Shown here one piece after another: positions 1-8,676 of a stretch of DNA of 16,505 bases. This DNA is from Hepatocystis sp. ex Piliocolobus tephrosceles (lineage: Eukaryota > Apicomplexa > Aconoidasida > Haemosporida > Plasmodiidae): assembly GCA_902459845.2 (NCBI GenBank), contig CABPSV020000324.1, forward strand, positions 2,501 through 19,005, in the 5' to 3' direction. The translations under genes were made by a program, and so were the position numbers. Numbering within the stretch: position 1 is the first letter of the stretch; the number at the start of each line of letters is the position of its first letter. Below the pieces are notes generated by a model. That model did not search any database. It was not told where the DNA came from and was given only the letters and a program-made list of their open reading frames with translations.

Positions 1-952
1 TTTCATTAATATGTTGCGTAGTAATGGATGTGAAATATATACGCAAATAAATGTAAAAAAATAAAAAAAAAAAGTTGCAGCTACATTTATACAATGTAAA
101 AATTTTAACGAGTTTATAAATAAAATAAAAAATTGTTGCATTAAATTTATAAATATATTGTACATGTATATGCGCAAACATATAGTGGTATATTTAATAT
201 TGTGGCAATATAATTTTACTAATTTAATAAAAAAAAAAAAAAAATAAACAAATAAATAAGTAGATAAATAAATGAATGAATAAACAAAGACTAACATGCG
301 AAGAAAAAATGATGATGGACAATATACTTAATACCTTCTACATTTTGAATATTTTTGAATAATTTATCAAAAAAAATAGATGTATATCGTATATTTAATA
401 TTTTTTGTAAAATTTTTATTGTAAAAAAAATTGAAAAAAAAAAAAACAAAAAACAAATTAATGAGTTTATAAAAAAGTAAATATATATGTAAGTGTATAT
501 ATAATTAAATAAATAAATGAAAAAGTTGAAGAAAAAACAAAAACATGTATTACATATATATATATATATATATGTACATATACATAAACGAATGCATGAA
601 TAATTAAACAAAAAAAAAAGTTACCGCGACATAGGTACTTCCTTTTTTTTTTTTTATCCTATGCTATACTTTTAGTAACTATTTTTTTGTAAATTATAAC
701 ATTTGCCTTGGCTCAATGTAAAGAGAAATATTTGAATTTTGTTTTGTCATAAAATATATAAATATATATATATATATATATGTATATTCCCTTTTTTTAT
801 TATTGTTAAGGACGTAAGTTTTATAATGAACAAAAAAAAAAAAATAAAAAAATAATTCATTTAAAATAATTCATTTAAAACAGTTGATTTAAAACAATTG
901 ATTTAAAACAATTGATTTAAAACAGTTTATTTAAGAACATAAGTTTGATTAT
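1..952. other. AT-rich intergenic region upstream of the RBM25-like gene
   Basis: I see no credible gene here. The stretch is poly(A) runs, short (TA)n tracts (about 554-573 and 762-781) and low-complexity AT DNA. The only open frame of any length is on the minus strand (291-611); it reads as alternating Tyr/Ile and Phe codons from simple repeats and has no recognisable domain. The right-hand part must contain the promoter and 5' untranslated region of the gene that starts at 953. No specific promoter element can be defined. Confidence 0.7.
854..937 (+). repeat. 14-bp tandem array in the 5' leader of the RBM25-like gene
   Basis: Six consecutive 14-bp units run from 854. The first two are aattcatttaaaat and aattcatttaaaac, the next three are (aa/ag)ttgatttaaaac, and the last is degenerate. 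The array stops about 15 bases before the start codon at 953, so it probably lies in the 5' untranslated region. Two sequence variants occur in adjacent blocks, as expected from unequal exchange or slippage. Confidence 0.85.
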
Positions 953-3688
953 ATGATAAACAACAAAGCGTATTTTAGTAACTTAAAACTTGTCGTAAAG
1001 AATGGAGAAGAGGGAATGAAGGAAGAATTAGAAGAACATGTAAATAACATAGTATTTATAGGAAATATTGACAGTTATATAGAAGATTATGAAATAGTAA
1101 ATATAGTTAAAAGTTTTGGAGATATTCGTAAATGGGAAAGACAAAGGAATCCAACTACACATAAATTAATGCCATTTGCTTTTTGTGAATATGATGATAT
1201 ATATAGTGTTTATTTATGTATGAATATCTTAAATAATATACAAGTAGGTGAGAAAAAATTAAAAGTAAATTGCAATGATAATTTGAAAGAAAAATTTAAA
1301 TCTATTGTTGATATATTAATTAAAAAAAAAGAAGAATCTCCAAAAAATAATAAAAATGAAGATTCTTCAATTATAAACAAAAATGATACGAAAAACAATA
1401 TATTAAATGATATAAATATGGAAATAAAAAAAAAAAAAACTCAAGTTCAAAGTTGTGTAGATAATATTAATAATAACTATGAAGAGAAAAAAAAAAAGTT
1501 ACAAACGTTAAACAAACAAGAAAAAAATGATAATAATAATAATAATAATAGTAATAATAGTAATAGTTGTATTATAGTAGACGGAAAGAAAGAAACAAAT
1601 TGTTGTGGTAATAATGATGATAATAGGAGCATAAACACAAGCAGAAGTAGTAGTAGTACTAATAGTAGTAATAAAAAAAAAAAAAACACAATTAATATAA
1701 TGTTTAAAGGGAATAATCAAATAAATTTTTCAAATTATAATTCTTATTCAAAATATGGTTATAATAATAATAATAATAATAATACTGATAGACATTACAG
1801 GAACGATCGTGATACAAACAATACAAATAATTACATGTTCAAAAAGGGTATTGTCACATCTGATAATATAAAACAAAATGAACAAATGTATGATATAAAT
1901 GAAAAAAAAGGAGAACAAAAGCGAGATCGGGATCGAGATGGAGATCGCAGTAGAGATCGCAGTAGAGATCGTGGTAGAGATCGCAGTAGAGATCGTGGTA
2001 GAGAGCAAGAGCAAGAGCCCAAACAGAGCTATTCAATCAACTCAAATGATAAAAAAACTAAAGAAGCAAAAAACAATCAAGAAGTTGATGAATTAAAATA
2101 TATAAGTAAAAATTATAAAGTGCATTGGAGAGAAAAAGAAAGAATATTAAAAATTCAAAATAAAACTAAAGAATTGGAAAAAGAATTTATTCGAAGAGAA
2201 GAAGAATGGTTAGAATTAGAAGAAAAAATAAAAAAAGATACATATAAAGATTGGAATAGGTTAATACAAAAAAACAAAAAAGATATTTCTAAACTTATTG
2301 AATTGGATTTAAAAGGAGAATATGAAACAGCTCATGTTTCTAAGAGAAAGAGGAGAGAAATTAGAAGGTCAAGAAGACAGGCAGAAAAGGATTTAGATGA
2401 AAAAGATCGATTAGAAGAATTGAGAGAAATTGAAATTGAACGGAAGAAAGAGGCGGAAAAAGAAAAGGAGATGGAAAGAGAAAAGGAGATGGAAAGAGAA
2501 AAGGAGATGGAAAGAGAAAAGGAGAAGGAGAAAGAAAAGGAGAAAGAGAAAGAAAAGGAGAAGGAGAAAGAAAAGGAGAAAGAGAAAGAAAAGGAGAAAG
2601 AGAAAAAAAAGGAGAAAGAGAAAGAGAAAGAAAAAGAAGATAAAAATAAATATTCTGAAAATATAACTGAAGATAATAAAAATTTAATGGATACATGTAC
2701 AATGAACATAACGGAGGATGATATAAAAAAAAAAAAAAAAAAAAATCATACTAATAGTGACAGTAGTGCTACTGCCATCACTAGTAGTACAAATATGTCA
2801 GACAGTAATAGTAAGAATATAAAAACAGGTGGAGGTGTTTGGACAAATTTGTATAAACATGCAGTGAATGCAATAATAAATAAAAACATTTTACCGAAAA
2901 ATAAAGATGAACAAGATAATATTTCTAACAATTATAGTAATAATAATATTAATTCAAATAATAAAGAATCTTTCAATAATATTTATGCAAAAGAATTAAA
3001 TACTAATAAGCAGTATGAAAACAGTATTAATAATAGTAATATAAAAAAAAAATATAGTAACGAAAATATAGAGTTAAAAAATGGTAATAAACTGAACAGT
3101 CATAAAAATAGTGATAATAATTTTTTATTTGATAATGATAACTACAATGAGAAAAGAGATGTACATGTAAATAATAAAAAAACACAATTAACCGAAAGAG
3201 ATAATAACGTTTTAAAAAAAAATAAACAAGAGGAAGAAAAAGAAATCACGTCAATGAAGAGCGAAAAACAAAACTCGACAACATCAGATAGTTCTAGACT
3301 GAAAGAAAGTATAACTGATGAGGATGGACATATAAAAACTATTGATTTGATTGAAAATTCGAAAAAAATATTAGAAAGTGTCCCTACAAACGAAAAGGAA
3401 ATTATGAATTATCCAATACAATGGAATATATTAAATTTTAAAGAAAATATAAGTGGAAAACTAAAACCTTGGATTTATAAAAAAATAACAGAATATATAG
3501 GAACCGATGAAGAAGATATTATTAAAGAAATAAGTGATTATTTTGTTCAACAAATTTTAAAAGAAACTGCACCACAAGATATGTTAATAGAAGCAGAAAA
3601 ATTTTTAGATTCGGATGGAAAAAGTTTTATTTTAAATATGTATAGACTTATAATTTTTGAACAGTTGAAAATACAAAATGAGTCTTAA
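953..3688 (+). CDS. RBM25: RBM25-like RNA-binding splicing factor (RRM + PWI)
   Basis: A 911-residue protein in one uninterrupted frame. An RRM lies near the N-terminus: RNP2-like VFIGNI at about 34-39, RNP1-like MPFAFCEY at about 73-80, then the IQVGEKKLKV segment characteristic of RBM25. A long low-complexity middle follows: Asn runs, an Arg-Asp/Arg-Ser block (about 324-350) and a Lys-Glu block (about 500-565). A PWI domain closes the protein (about 819-911), with PWI at 839-841. This RRM, mixed-charge and PWI order is that of RBM25 (Snu71 in yeast), a U1 snRNP-associated nuclear factor that affects splice-site choice; PWI domains bind nucleic acid. The chosen ATG is the first in frame, but Met22 (1016) has a purine at -3 and still precedes the RRM, so it is an alternative start. 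The family call is firm; the role in this parasite is inferred. Confidence 0.93.
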   Translation: MINNKAYFSNLKLVVKNGEEGMKEELEEHVNNIVFIGNIDSYIEDYEIVNIVKSFGDIRKWERQRNPTTHKLMPFAFCEYDDIYSVYLCMNILNNIQVGEKKLKVNCNDNLKEKFKSIVDILIKKKEESPKNNKNEDSSIINKNDTKNNILNDINMEIKKKKTQVQSCVDNINNNYEEKKKKLQTLNKQEKNDNNNNNNSNNSNSCIIVDGKKETNCCGNNDDNRSINTSRSSSSTNSSNKKKKNTINIMFKGNNQINFSNYNSYSKYGYNNNNNNNTDRHYRNDRDTNNTNNYMFKKGIVTSDNIKQNEQMYDINEKKGEQKRDRDRDGDRSRDRSRDRGRDRSRDRGREQEQEPKQSYSINSNDKKTKEAKNNQEVDELKYISKNYKVHWREKERILKIQNKTKELEKEFIRREEEWLELEEKIKKDTYKDWNRLIQKNKKDISKLIELDLKGEYETAHVSKRKRREIRRSRRQAEKDLDEKDRLEELREIEIERKKEAEKEKEMEREKEMEREKEMEREKEKEKEKEKEKEKEKEKEKEKEKEKEKEKKKEKEKEKEKEDKNKYSENITEDNKNLMDTCTMNITEDDIKKKKKKNHTNSDSSATAITSSTNMSDSNSKNIKTGGGVWTNLYKHAVNAIINKNILPKNKDEQDNISNNYSNNNINSNNKESFNNIYAKELNTNKQYENSINNSNIKKKYSNENIELKNGNKLNSHKNSDNNFLFDNDNYNEKRDVHVNNKKTQLTERDNNVLKKNKQEEEKEITSMKSEKQNSTTSDSSRLKESITDEDGHIKTIDLIENSKKILESVPTNEKEIMNYPIQWNILNFKENISGKLKPWIYKKITEYIGTDEEDIIKEISDYFVQQILKETAPQDMLIEAEKFLDSDGKSFILNMYRLIIFEQLKIQNES
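1922..2016 (+). repeat. Arg-Asp/Arg-Ser coding repeat in the RBM25-like gene
   Basis: A degenerate 6-12 bp repeat (cgagat, cgcagtagagat) encodes alternating Arg with Asp, Ser or Gly over about residues 324-350. Alternating-charge R-D/R-E/R-S tracts are typical of RBM25 and related splicing factors, and in animal RBM25 they drive nuclear speckle targeting. Some DNA frame shadows here stay open on both strands because of the repeat; I do not consider them genes. Confidence 0.85.
2455..2640 (+). repeat. Lys-Glu purine-tract coding repeat in the RBM25-like gene
   Basis: Imperfect repeats of gaaaaggagatg and gagaaagaaaag give about 60 residues alternating Lys/Arg with Glu (occasional Met). The plus strand is almost pure purine for about 190 bases. 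The protein product should be a long charged single alpha-helix or coiled-coil-like rod between the RRM half and the PWI half. Confidence 0.85.
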
Positions 3689-3698
3689 AAATAGCTTA

Positions 3699-3729
<31 letters not shown>

Positions 3730-3830
3730 TAAAAAAATATAACTTAATTAAAAAAAAAATTTTTTTTTTTTTTTTTTTTTATCACTGTGGCTGTATCTGA
3801 GTCTGTTATTTGTGGATGTGGCTTTTTTGT

Positions 3831-3915
3831 GACTTTTTTTTTGACTTTTTTTTTTGACTTTTTTTTTGACTTTTTTTTTGACTTTTTTTTTTGACTTTTT
3901 TTTTTTTTGACTTTT
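3831..3915 (+). repeat. GAC-plus-T-tract ladder, 12-13 bp period
   Basis: GAC occurs at 3831, 3843, 3856, 3868, 3880, 3893 and 3909, each followed by 9-13 T residues. Spacing is 12, 13, 12, 12, 13 and 16. The T tracts are thus spaced at a little more than one helical turn, downstream of the RBM25-like stop codon. Confidence 0.9.
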
Positions 3916-4052
3916 TATGTTGTGTATAGCTAGCTATGCAAGTTTATAATACCTAAAGTAATTTAAAATTTTTTTTATATATGACATTGTTCTTTTTGTT
4001 TATACGTTCTTTTGTTTATACATGTTTTTGTTTTGCTTTTTTAATACGCGCT

Positions 4053-4055
<3 letters not shown>

Positions 4056-4103
<48 letters not shown>
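4056..4103 (+). repeat. Uninterrupted 48-base poly(T) tract
   Basis: All 48 bases are T. It is the longest homopolymer in the window. Such tracts exclude nucleosomes in general. Its exact length is also the least trustworthy part of the assembly, because homopolymers of this size slip in amplification and sequencing. Confidence 0.9.
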
Positions 4104-4107
<4 letters not shown>

Positions 4108-4271
4108 CGTAATTTCGTTTTCTTTTTATTTGTATGTCACATATATCTGTAAATAATATTCACACACGTGTATACATACTTGTACATAAACTTGTATGGA
4201 TGTATAGGAGTATAGTTTCACACGACCTCGTTTTCATATGAAAATAAGTAAATTATTATATGTCTGTGTGC

Positions 4272-4281
4272 GTGCATGCAC
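4272..4281. promoter_or_regulatory. Possible ApiAP2 site: palindrome gtgcatgcac
   Basis: The 10-bp palindrome gtgcatgcac contains TGCATGCA, a motif reported for one Plasmodium ApiAP2 factor, and also carries GTGCA half-sites. It sits about 1.25 kb upstream of the SLU7 start codon. By base composition an 8-mer with four G/C bases is rare here. One site without conservation or binding data is only suggestive. Confidence 0.3.
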
Positions 4282-4438
4282 AAATAAATACATAGAAAAA
4301 AACATAGACATTACGACTTCTATTTATACTTCTTTTTATTTTTTTTGTTTTTATAAACAGAGAGGTATTATAATCAAATTCTATCTGCTGTATTTGGTTA
4401 ATAGTCTTATTTTTTTAGTTGTATTAAAAAAATAAACA

Positions 4439-4505
4439 ACTTAAAAAGGAGGGTAAATAAATAACTTAAAAAGGAGGGTAAATAAATAACTTAAAAAGGA
4501 GGATA
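4439..4505 (+). repeat. 25-bp tandem repeat, three copies
   Basis: Three copies of a unit beginning acttaaaaaggaggg start at 4439, 4464 and 4489. They are nearly identical; the last has gga in place of ggg and then runs into poly(A). No gene function is apparent. Confidence 0.88.
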
Positions 4506-4570
4506 AAAAAAAAAAAAAAAAAATCTTATTAATATTTTTTTTCTCTTGTGGCTGTTATAAACACGTAAAA

Positions 4571-4609
4571 AATAAAGCACGTTTTAAAGCACATTTTAAA
4601 ACACATTTA
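4571..4609 (+). repeat. 12-bp tandem repeat, about three copies
   Basis: Units of the form attttaaagcac (with gttttaaagcac and attttaaaacac variants) follow one another here. It is a short array in intergenic DNA with no visible role. Confidence 0.75.
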
Positions 4610-4715
4610 ACGGAATGGAGTTTTTTTTATTGTTTTTTACAACGTTTAAATAGCTCCTTACCGCTTTTAAAGAAATTACAAAGTCACAAAATATTATAAA
4701 AGGTTCATAGTTTTG

Positions 4716-4721
<6 letters not shown>

Positions 4722-4782
<61 letters not shown>
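4722..4782. repeat. (TA)n dinucleotide microsatellite, 61 bases
   Basis: Perfect alternating A and T for 61 bases, about 30 repeats. It is immediately preceded by the E-box-like cacgtg (about 4717-4722). Length is probably polymorphic between isolates. Confidence 0.92.
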
Positions 4783-4783
<1 letters not shown>

Positions 4784-5501
4784 CATAACTGTGTATATCT
4801 GTAAGTTTATAAATATGTAAGTACGTACATAAAATAAGCATAACGTTTGTTTATATTTTATATTTTCGCTGGATCACCAAAATGTGAAAAGTTCAAAGTA
4901 TGAAAATAGATCAACGTTTTTAGTAAATAAAATCAATGTAAAAAAAAAAAAAAAAAAAAAAAAATTAACAAATAAAAGAAACATAAAAGTTGGCTAGTAC
5001 GGCAAAAAGTGACAATAACAAAAATAAAGTGAAGTTAATTTTTTTTTTTTTTTTTTTTTTTTTTACAGCAAGTATAATGATGTTAAAAACAAGAGACCTT
5101 CTTTCGCATATTTTATATGTAACCAAATTGAATTGTTTAAAAAAAAATAATAACATAAGCGAACGCATTTATGTTAATGTTATGTATAATCAACGTACAT
5201 TCATTTTTTTAGCAATGTACCACGACTAACTATTTTTTTTTATTTTTATTTTTTTTTTTTTGTAATTAGCCATTATGCTATTATAAAAGGACTAAACATA
5301 TTTTATTTATAGTGCGTTTGTATATTTTATGTATATATTTACTTGCGCACTATATGAGTAAATTTTTAGTTATAGAAGGTTAGTAAAAAATATATAGCGA
5401 AAATAAAAAAAAGGAAATAAAAAGCGAAAATAAAACAAGTAAATGAAAAAGTAAAGCAATAAATAAATAAATAAACAGGTAAAAAGATAAGGTCTAAAAC
5501 A

Positions 5502-5579
5502 ATGCTAGAAGGATGTTTACAAAATGAATGCAAAGAATGCTACGAGAGAGGAAAAAAAAAAAGAAAGGGAGTTAGATGA
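5502..5579 (+). other. Upstream ORF overlapping the SLU7 start
   Basis: An ATG at 5502 opens a 25-codon frame that ends with TGA at 5577-5579, inside SLU7 exon 1 and out of frame with it. It lies 22 bases before the SLU7 ATG. Both ATGs have A at -3, so a ribosome scanning from far upstream would meet this one first. It matters only if transcription starts upstream of 5502, which the sequence cannot show. Confidence 0.5.
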
Positions 5580-6071
5580 GGCTAGGAAAGCTGGTAAAAA
5601 AAAATAATATATATAATATACATATGAGCAAATGTATACATATACATATTATACTCATGCGAATAACAAAGCGTGTCCAGTTACTTATGTACATGCACAA
5701 ATATAATACCTGATAATACAGAGTGAATATTTCAATTTAGTTTGCATAATCAGCTACGTTTGCATGAACAGCTACGTTTGCATGAACAGCTACGTTTGCA
5801 TGAACAGTTACGTTTGCATAATCATTTTTTTTTTTTTTTTTTTTGTAAAATAGGCAAAGTAGAAGCATTAAAAGATGAAGAAGGGAATGAAATAAATCCC
5901 CATATGCCCCAGTATATTATTAAAGCTCCGTGGTATTTAAATCAGACAACACCAGGTATAAAGAAATTATAAAACACAAATATATACATTTTATATGTAT
6001 GTTCATATTGTTTTATCATAATACATTGACAAAATATAACTACATTGATAAACTCAATATGACCAATCATC

Positions 6072-6108
<37 letters not shown>

Positions 6109-7340
6109 CCATTTTAGGATTAAAACATCAAAGATATAAAGGAACAGACAAAGTAAAAATAGAAGAAGAAAGAAATAAGAAAATATATATAATAAATAAG
6201 AAAAACGTAACTGAGTTTTGTAAGAATTGTGGTAGTGCTGCACATACTGAAAAATTTTGTTTAGAAAGAACAAGGAAAAATAAAATAAATTTTGTGAATA
6301 ATAACTTGGATGATGATTTTGTATGTATAACAAAAGATTTAGGATATGATGGAAATAGAGATAGATGGGCAGGATATAATGCTAATAATTTTGATTATAT
6401 ATATGAAGAATATAAAAATATAGTAGAAGAAAAAAAGAAAAGAAAAGCTGAGGAGTTAAAAAAGAAATATGCTAAGAGAGCTAAAAAACAAAAAACGGAT
6501 GAAAATAAAACAGGAGATGGTGATTTTGAAAAAAGTGTCGAAAAAAGTGTCGAAAAAAGTGTCGAAAAAAGTGTTGAAAAAAATGGTGAAAAAAATGTTG
6601 AAAAAAATGGTGAAAAAAATGACGAGAGTAATGATGAGTATAGTGACGATAATGATGATAGTGATGGAAGTAAAACAAATGAAGAAACAAAAACCATAAA
6701 TAATAGTAATAATAAAAATGAAAAAAATCGTAATATTGCTAGAAATTTAAGAATAAGAGAAGATACAGCAAAATATTTATATAACTTAAGTTTGAATTCT
6801 GCATTTTATGATCCTAAAAGTAGAAGTATGAGAGAAGACCCATTTGCTAATATGCCTGAAAATGCAATTGCTGAAAATAATTATTATAAGGGTGAAAACT
6901 ATTATAATTTAACTGATGAAGCAATAGAATCTAAAAAACTTGAACTTTTTGCATGGGAAGCTTATAAAAGAGGTGAATGTGTCCATTTTAATGCTCAACC
7001 TACTCAATTAGAATTATTATATAAAGAATTTTTTTCAAAAAAAAACAATTTGATAAAAAAAAAACAAGAAAATGTATTAAACACATATAAATGTGATAAT
7101 ATAGCAAAAAATAAAAATGAAGAGGAACTGTTACAATCGGAGATATATACTGAATATAAACCGGTGAATAAAATAGATAAAACAAAAAAAAAAATTAAAG
7201 TTTTAAGTAAATATGAAGAAGATATTTATTTATATGACCATACATCTATTTTCGGTAGTTATTATGATAAGGTCTCTAAGAAATGGGGATATAAGTGTTG
7301 TATGGGCACTAACAAATTTGATAAATGTAATAAAATTTGA
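5524..7340 (+). CDS. SLU7: Pre-mRNA splicing factor SLU7 (3 exons)
   Basis: SLU7 acts in the second catalytic step of splicing, helping place the 3' splice site. I resolve three exons: 5524-5593, 5854-5955 and 6118-7340, with both junctions in phase 1, giving 464 residues. The N-terminus carries the family block ending [16 protein letters not shown] and then GLKHQR, which crosses both junctions. A CCHC zinc knuckle follows: C92, C95, H100, C105. Next come [10 protein letters not shown], a Lys/Glu-rich insert with VEKS repeats (about 194-225), then [47 protein letters not shown], and the terminal SKYEED and WGYKCC blocks. These match SLU7 in order, and the protein ends where the family ends. 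The ATG is the first after an in-frame TAG at 5506. TGA is followed directly by TAA. Introns are 260 and 162 bp. Confidence 0.95.
5594..5853 (+). other. SLU7 intron 1 (260 bp)
   Basis: Donor GCTG|GTAAAA and acceptor AAATAG|GCAAAG. Joining restores the reading frame KAG-KVEAL, which matches the SLU7 N-terminal block. It contains the 18-bp minisatellite and a T run of about 20 bases just before the acceptor. Confidence 0.93.
5741..5824 (+). repeat. 18-bp minisatellite inside SLU7 intron 1
   Basis: Units tttgcatgaacagctacg start at 5741, 5759, 5777, 5795 and (partial) 5813. The outer copies differ from the inner ones (cataatcag versus catgaacag). Because 18 is a multiple of three, the array produces a spurious open frame rich in His, Leu and Arg. 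It ends only about 30 bases before the intron acceptor. Confidence 0.93.
5956..6117 (+). other. SLU7 intron 2 (162 bp)
   Basis: Donor CCAG|GTATAA and acceptor TTTTAG|GATTAA. Splicing joins NQTTPG to LKHQRYKG, as expected for SLU7. A 35-base T tract (6074-6108) forms an extreme polypyrimidine tract immediately before the acceptor. Confidence 0.93.
6527..6623 (+). repeat. 12-bp coding repeat (VEKS) in SLU7 exon 3
   Basis: Units gtcgaaaaaagt encode Val-Glu-Lys-Ser about four times, then drift to NGEK and NVEK variants. It lies in the hydrophilic insert between the GYN block and the RNLRIRED block, a region that is also variable in other SLU7 proteins. Confidence 0.88.
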
Positions 7341-7341
7341 T

Positions 7342-7383
7342 AAGTGACAAGTGACAAGTGACAAGTGATAAGTGATAAGAGTG
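7342..7383 (+). repeat. 7-bp tandem array directly after the SLU7 stop codon
   Basis: aagtgac is repeated three times, then aagtgat twice, then a degenerate copy. It starts one base after the TGA at 7338-7340, so it forms the start of the SLU7 3' untranslated region. Confidence 0.9.
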
Positions 7384-7735
7384 AGTAAGAAAGGGAACAA
7401 ACAGGTCCATGGAGTGCACACATTTTTTTTTTTTTATTAAGAATGTAAACATAAGTGAATATATTTATATTGCCCCTACAGTCGTAATTATGAATGTTTA
7501 TTTTATTATTACTATTATTATTATTATTATTATTTTATTTTATTTTATTTTTTTTTTTTTTTTTTGTTTCAAAAATGGGATGAAATTGTATATATATACA
7601 TATACACATAAATACCTTATTGTAAGTTTTTTTTTGTTAATTTTTTTTTTTTTTCAATCTCTATCGACATTTTTTTTATAATAAGTTGTAATTTTGTAAT
7701 CCATATAATTAATGCTTAAAAAAATTGTATATATT

Positions 7736-7773
7736 TATATACATACATACATATATATGTATGTATGTATATA
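7736..7773. repeat. 38-bp palindrome between convergent genes
   Basis: The core acatacatac atatatat gtatgtatgt (7741-7768) is perfectly self-complementary, and five more base pairs extend it on each side to 7736-7773. The centre lies between 7754 and 7755. Either strand can fold into one long hairpin. Its place in a tail-to-tail gap suggests a role in 3' end formation or simply a (TA/CATA)n microsatellite; I cannot choose between these. Confidence 0.85.
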
Positions 7774-7841
7774 TGTATGACAAATTTAACATAGTATAAA
7801 ATATATTATAGTAAACACAATTAAATATTATAAAAAAGTTT

Positions 7842-8641
7842 CTACGAATTGTCCATAAGAGGGTGATTTGAAGGTAATGCCATAAAGGCATTATCCCCTT
7901 TATTTCTATTAATTTTAAATACGCCCCAATTTTCTTTTTCTCTTCTTTTCTTAATTTTTTGTTTTCTTCTGTTCTCTTCATCAAATGCATAAATAAGCAT
8001 TCGTCTATAAATTTCAGCTCGAATTAATCTCGTTCTTTTACGAGTATATTGTGCATATATACCACCAAAAATATAAGAAGATAAATTACTTTCTATTCGT
8101 CTTCTCATATATTTTTTTTTTAATTTAGCTAGCCTTCTTCGTATTTTAGGTTCTAAAGACCTTATACCTGGTTTATGTTCACCTCTTGGTCTCTCATATT
8201 TCCCACGTACATTATATTGCCACATATATCTATAATCTCTTGTTATCGGTTTATTAATTTCGTAGTATTTTTTCAAATTATTTTCATTTATATTATGTAA
8301 GCTTTTTACAATTTTTATATACAAAATGCGTGGAGAATAAAAAGGAATTAGTTGTTCCACCCCAACACCATCATATATATTTTTAACAATGAATGACGAG
8401 TCCAGTCGTTTTTTTCTTATCTCGACACAGTACCCTGCATAAACAAAAAAAAGGTTCGAAAAAAAAAAAAAAAAAAAAAAAAAAAAGAAACAGTAATGAG
8501 AGTATTAATATACATTGTAGACAGTAATGTAACACATATATTTAACATGACATGTATATTATCATGGAATGTATAATAATGTGACCATATATACATTAAC
8601 AAGACATATACAATAATATGGCAAAAAAAATGGACCCCTCC

Positions 8642-8676
<35 letters not shown>

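Larger units (their letters stand above)
3689..5523. other. Intergenic region between the RBM25-like gene and SLU7
   Basis: About 1.8 kb with no gene I can support. It holds the 3' flank of the RBM25-like gene and the promoter and 5' leader of SLU7. Content is simple sequence: poly(A) at about 3701-3725, an A-run abutting a T-run around 3751-3780, a GAC-T-tract ladder, a 48-base T tract, a 25-bp and a 12-bp tandem repeat, a 61-base (TA)n tract, and A/T runs at about 4940-4963 and 5041-5064. Two short frames (4238-4435 and 4990-5229) show no domain and look like chance. Confidence 0.75.
7341..7841. other. Convergent intergenic region between SLU7 and the bL19 gene
   Basis: Both flanking genes point into this 500-bp gap, so it should carry two 3' untranslated regions and poly(A) signals and no obligatory promoter. 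It contains a 7-bp array directly after the SLU7 stop, T-rich and (ATT)n tracts, and a 38-bp palindrome. I see no gene. Confidence 0.8.

Noticed and set aside
291..611. 106-residue minus-strand open frame
   Set aside because: Composition is Tyr/Ile/Phe from (TA)n and poly(A) tracts; no domain and no credible codon pattern.
2332..2709. Ser/Phe-rich minus-strand frames opposite the Lys-Glu block
   Set aside because: Mirror of a purine-rich coding repeat in the RBM25-like gene.
4238..4435. 65-residue plus-strand frame with a true ATG
   Set aside because: Short, hydrophobic, AT-repeat-derived and without similarity I recognise; it ends at a tandem repeat. A tiny gene cannot be fully excluded.
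4540..4720. tRNA or other structured RNA gene in the less AT-biased part of the intergenic region
   Set aside because: No acceptor-stem pairing, no TTCGA-type T loop, and no A-box/B-box pair could be found by eye.
4990..5229. 79-residue plus-strand frame
   Set aside because: Starts at TTG, crosses a poly(T) run read as poly-Phe, and has no domain.
5741..5824. CRISPR-like array in SLU7 intron 1 or in the other minisatellites
   Set aside because: Units are directly adjacent with no unique spacers, in a eukaryotic genome.
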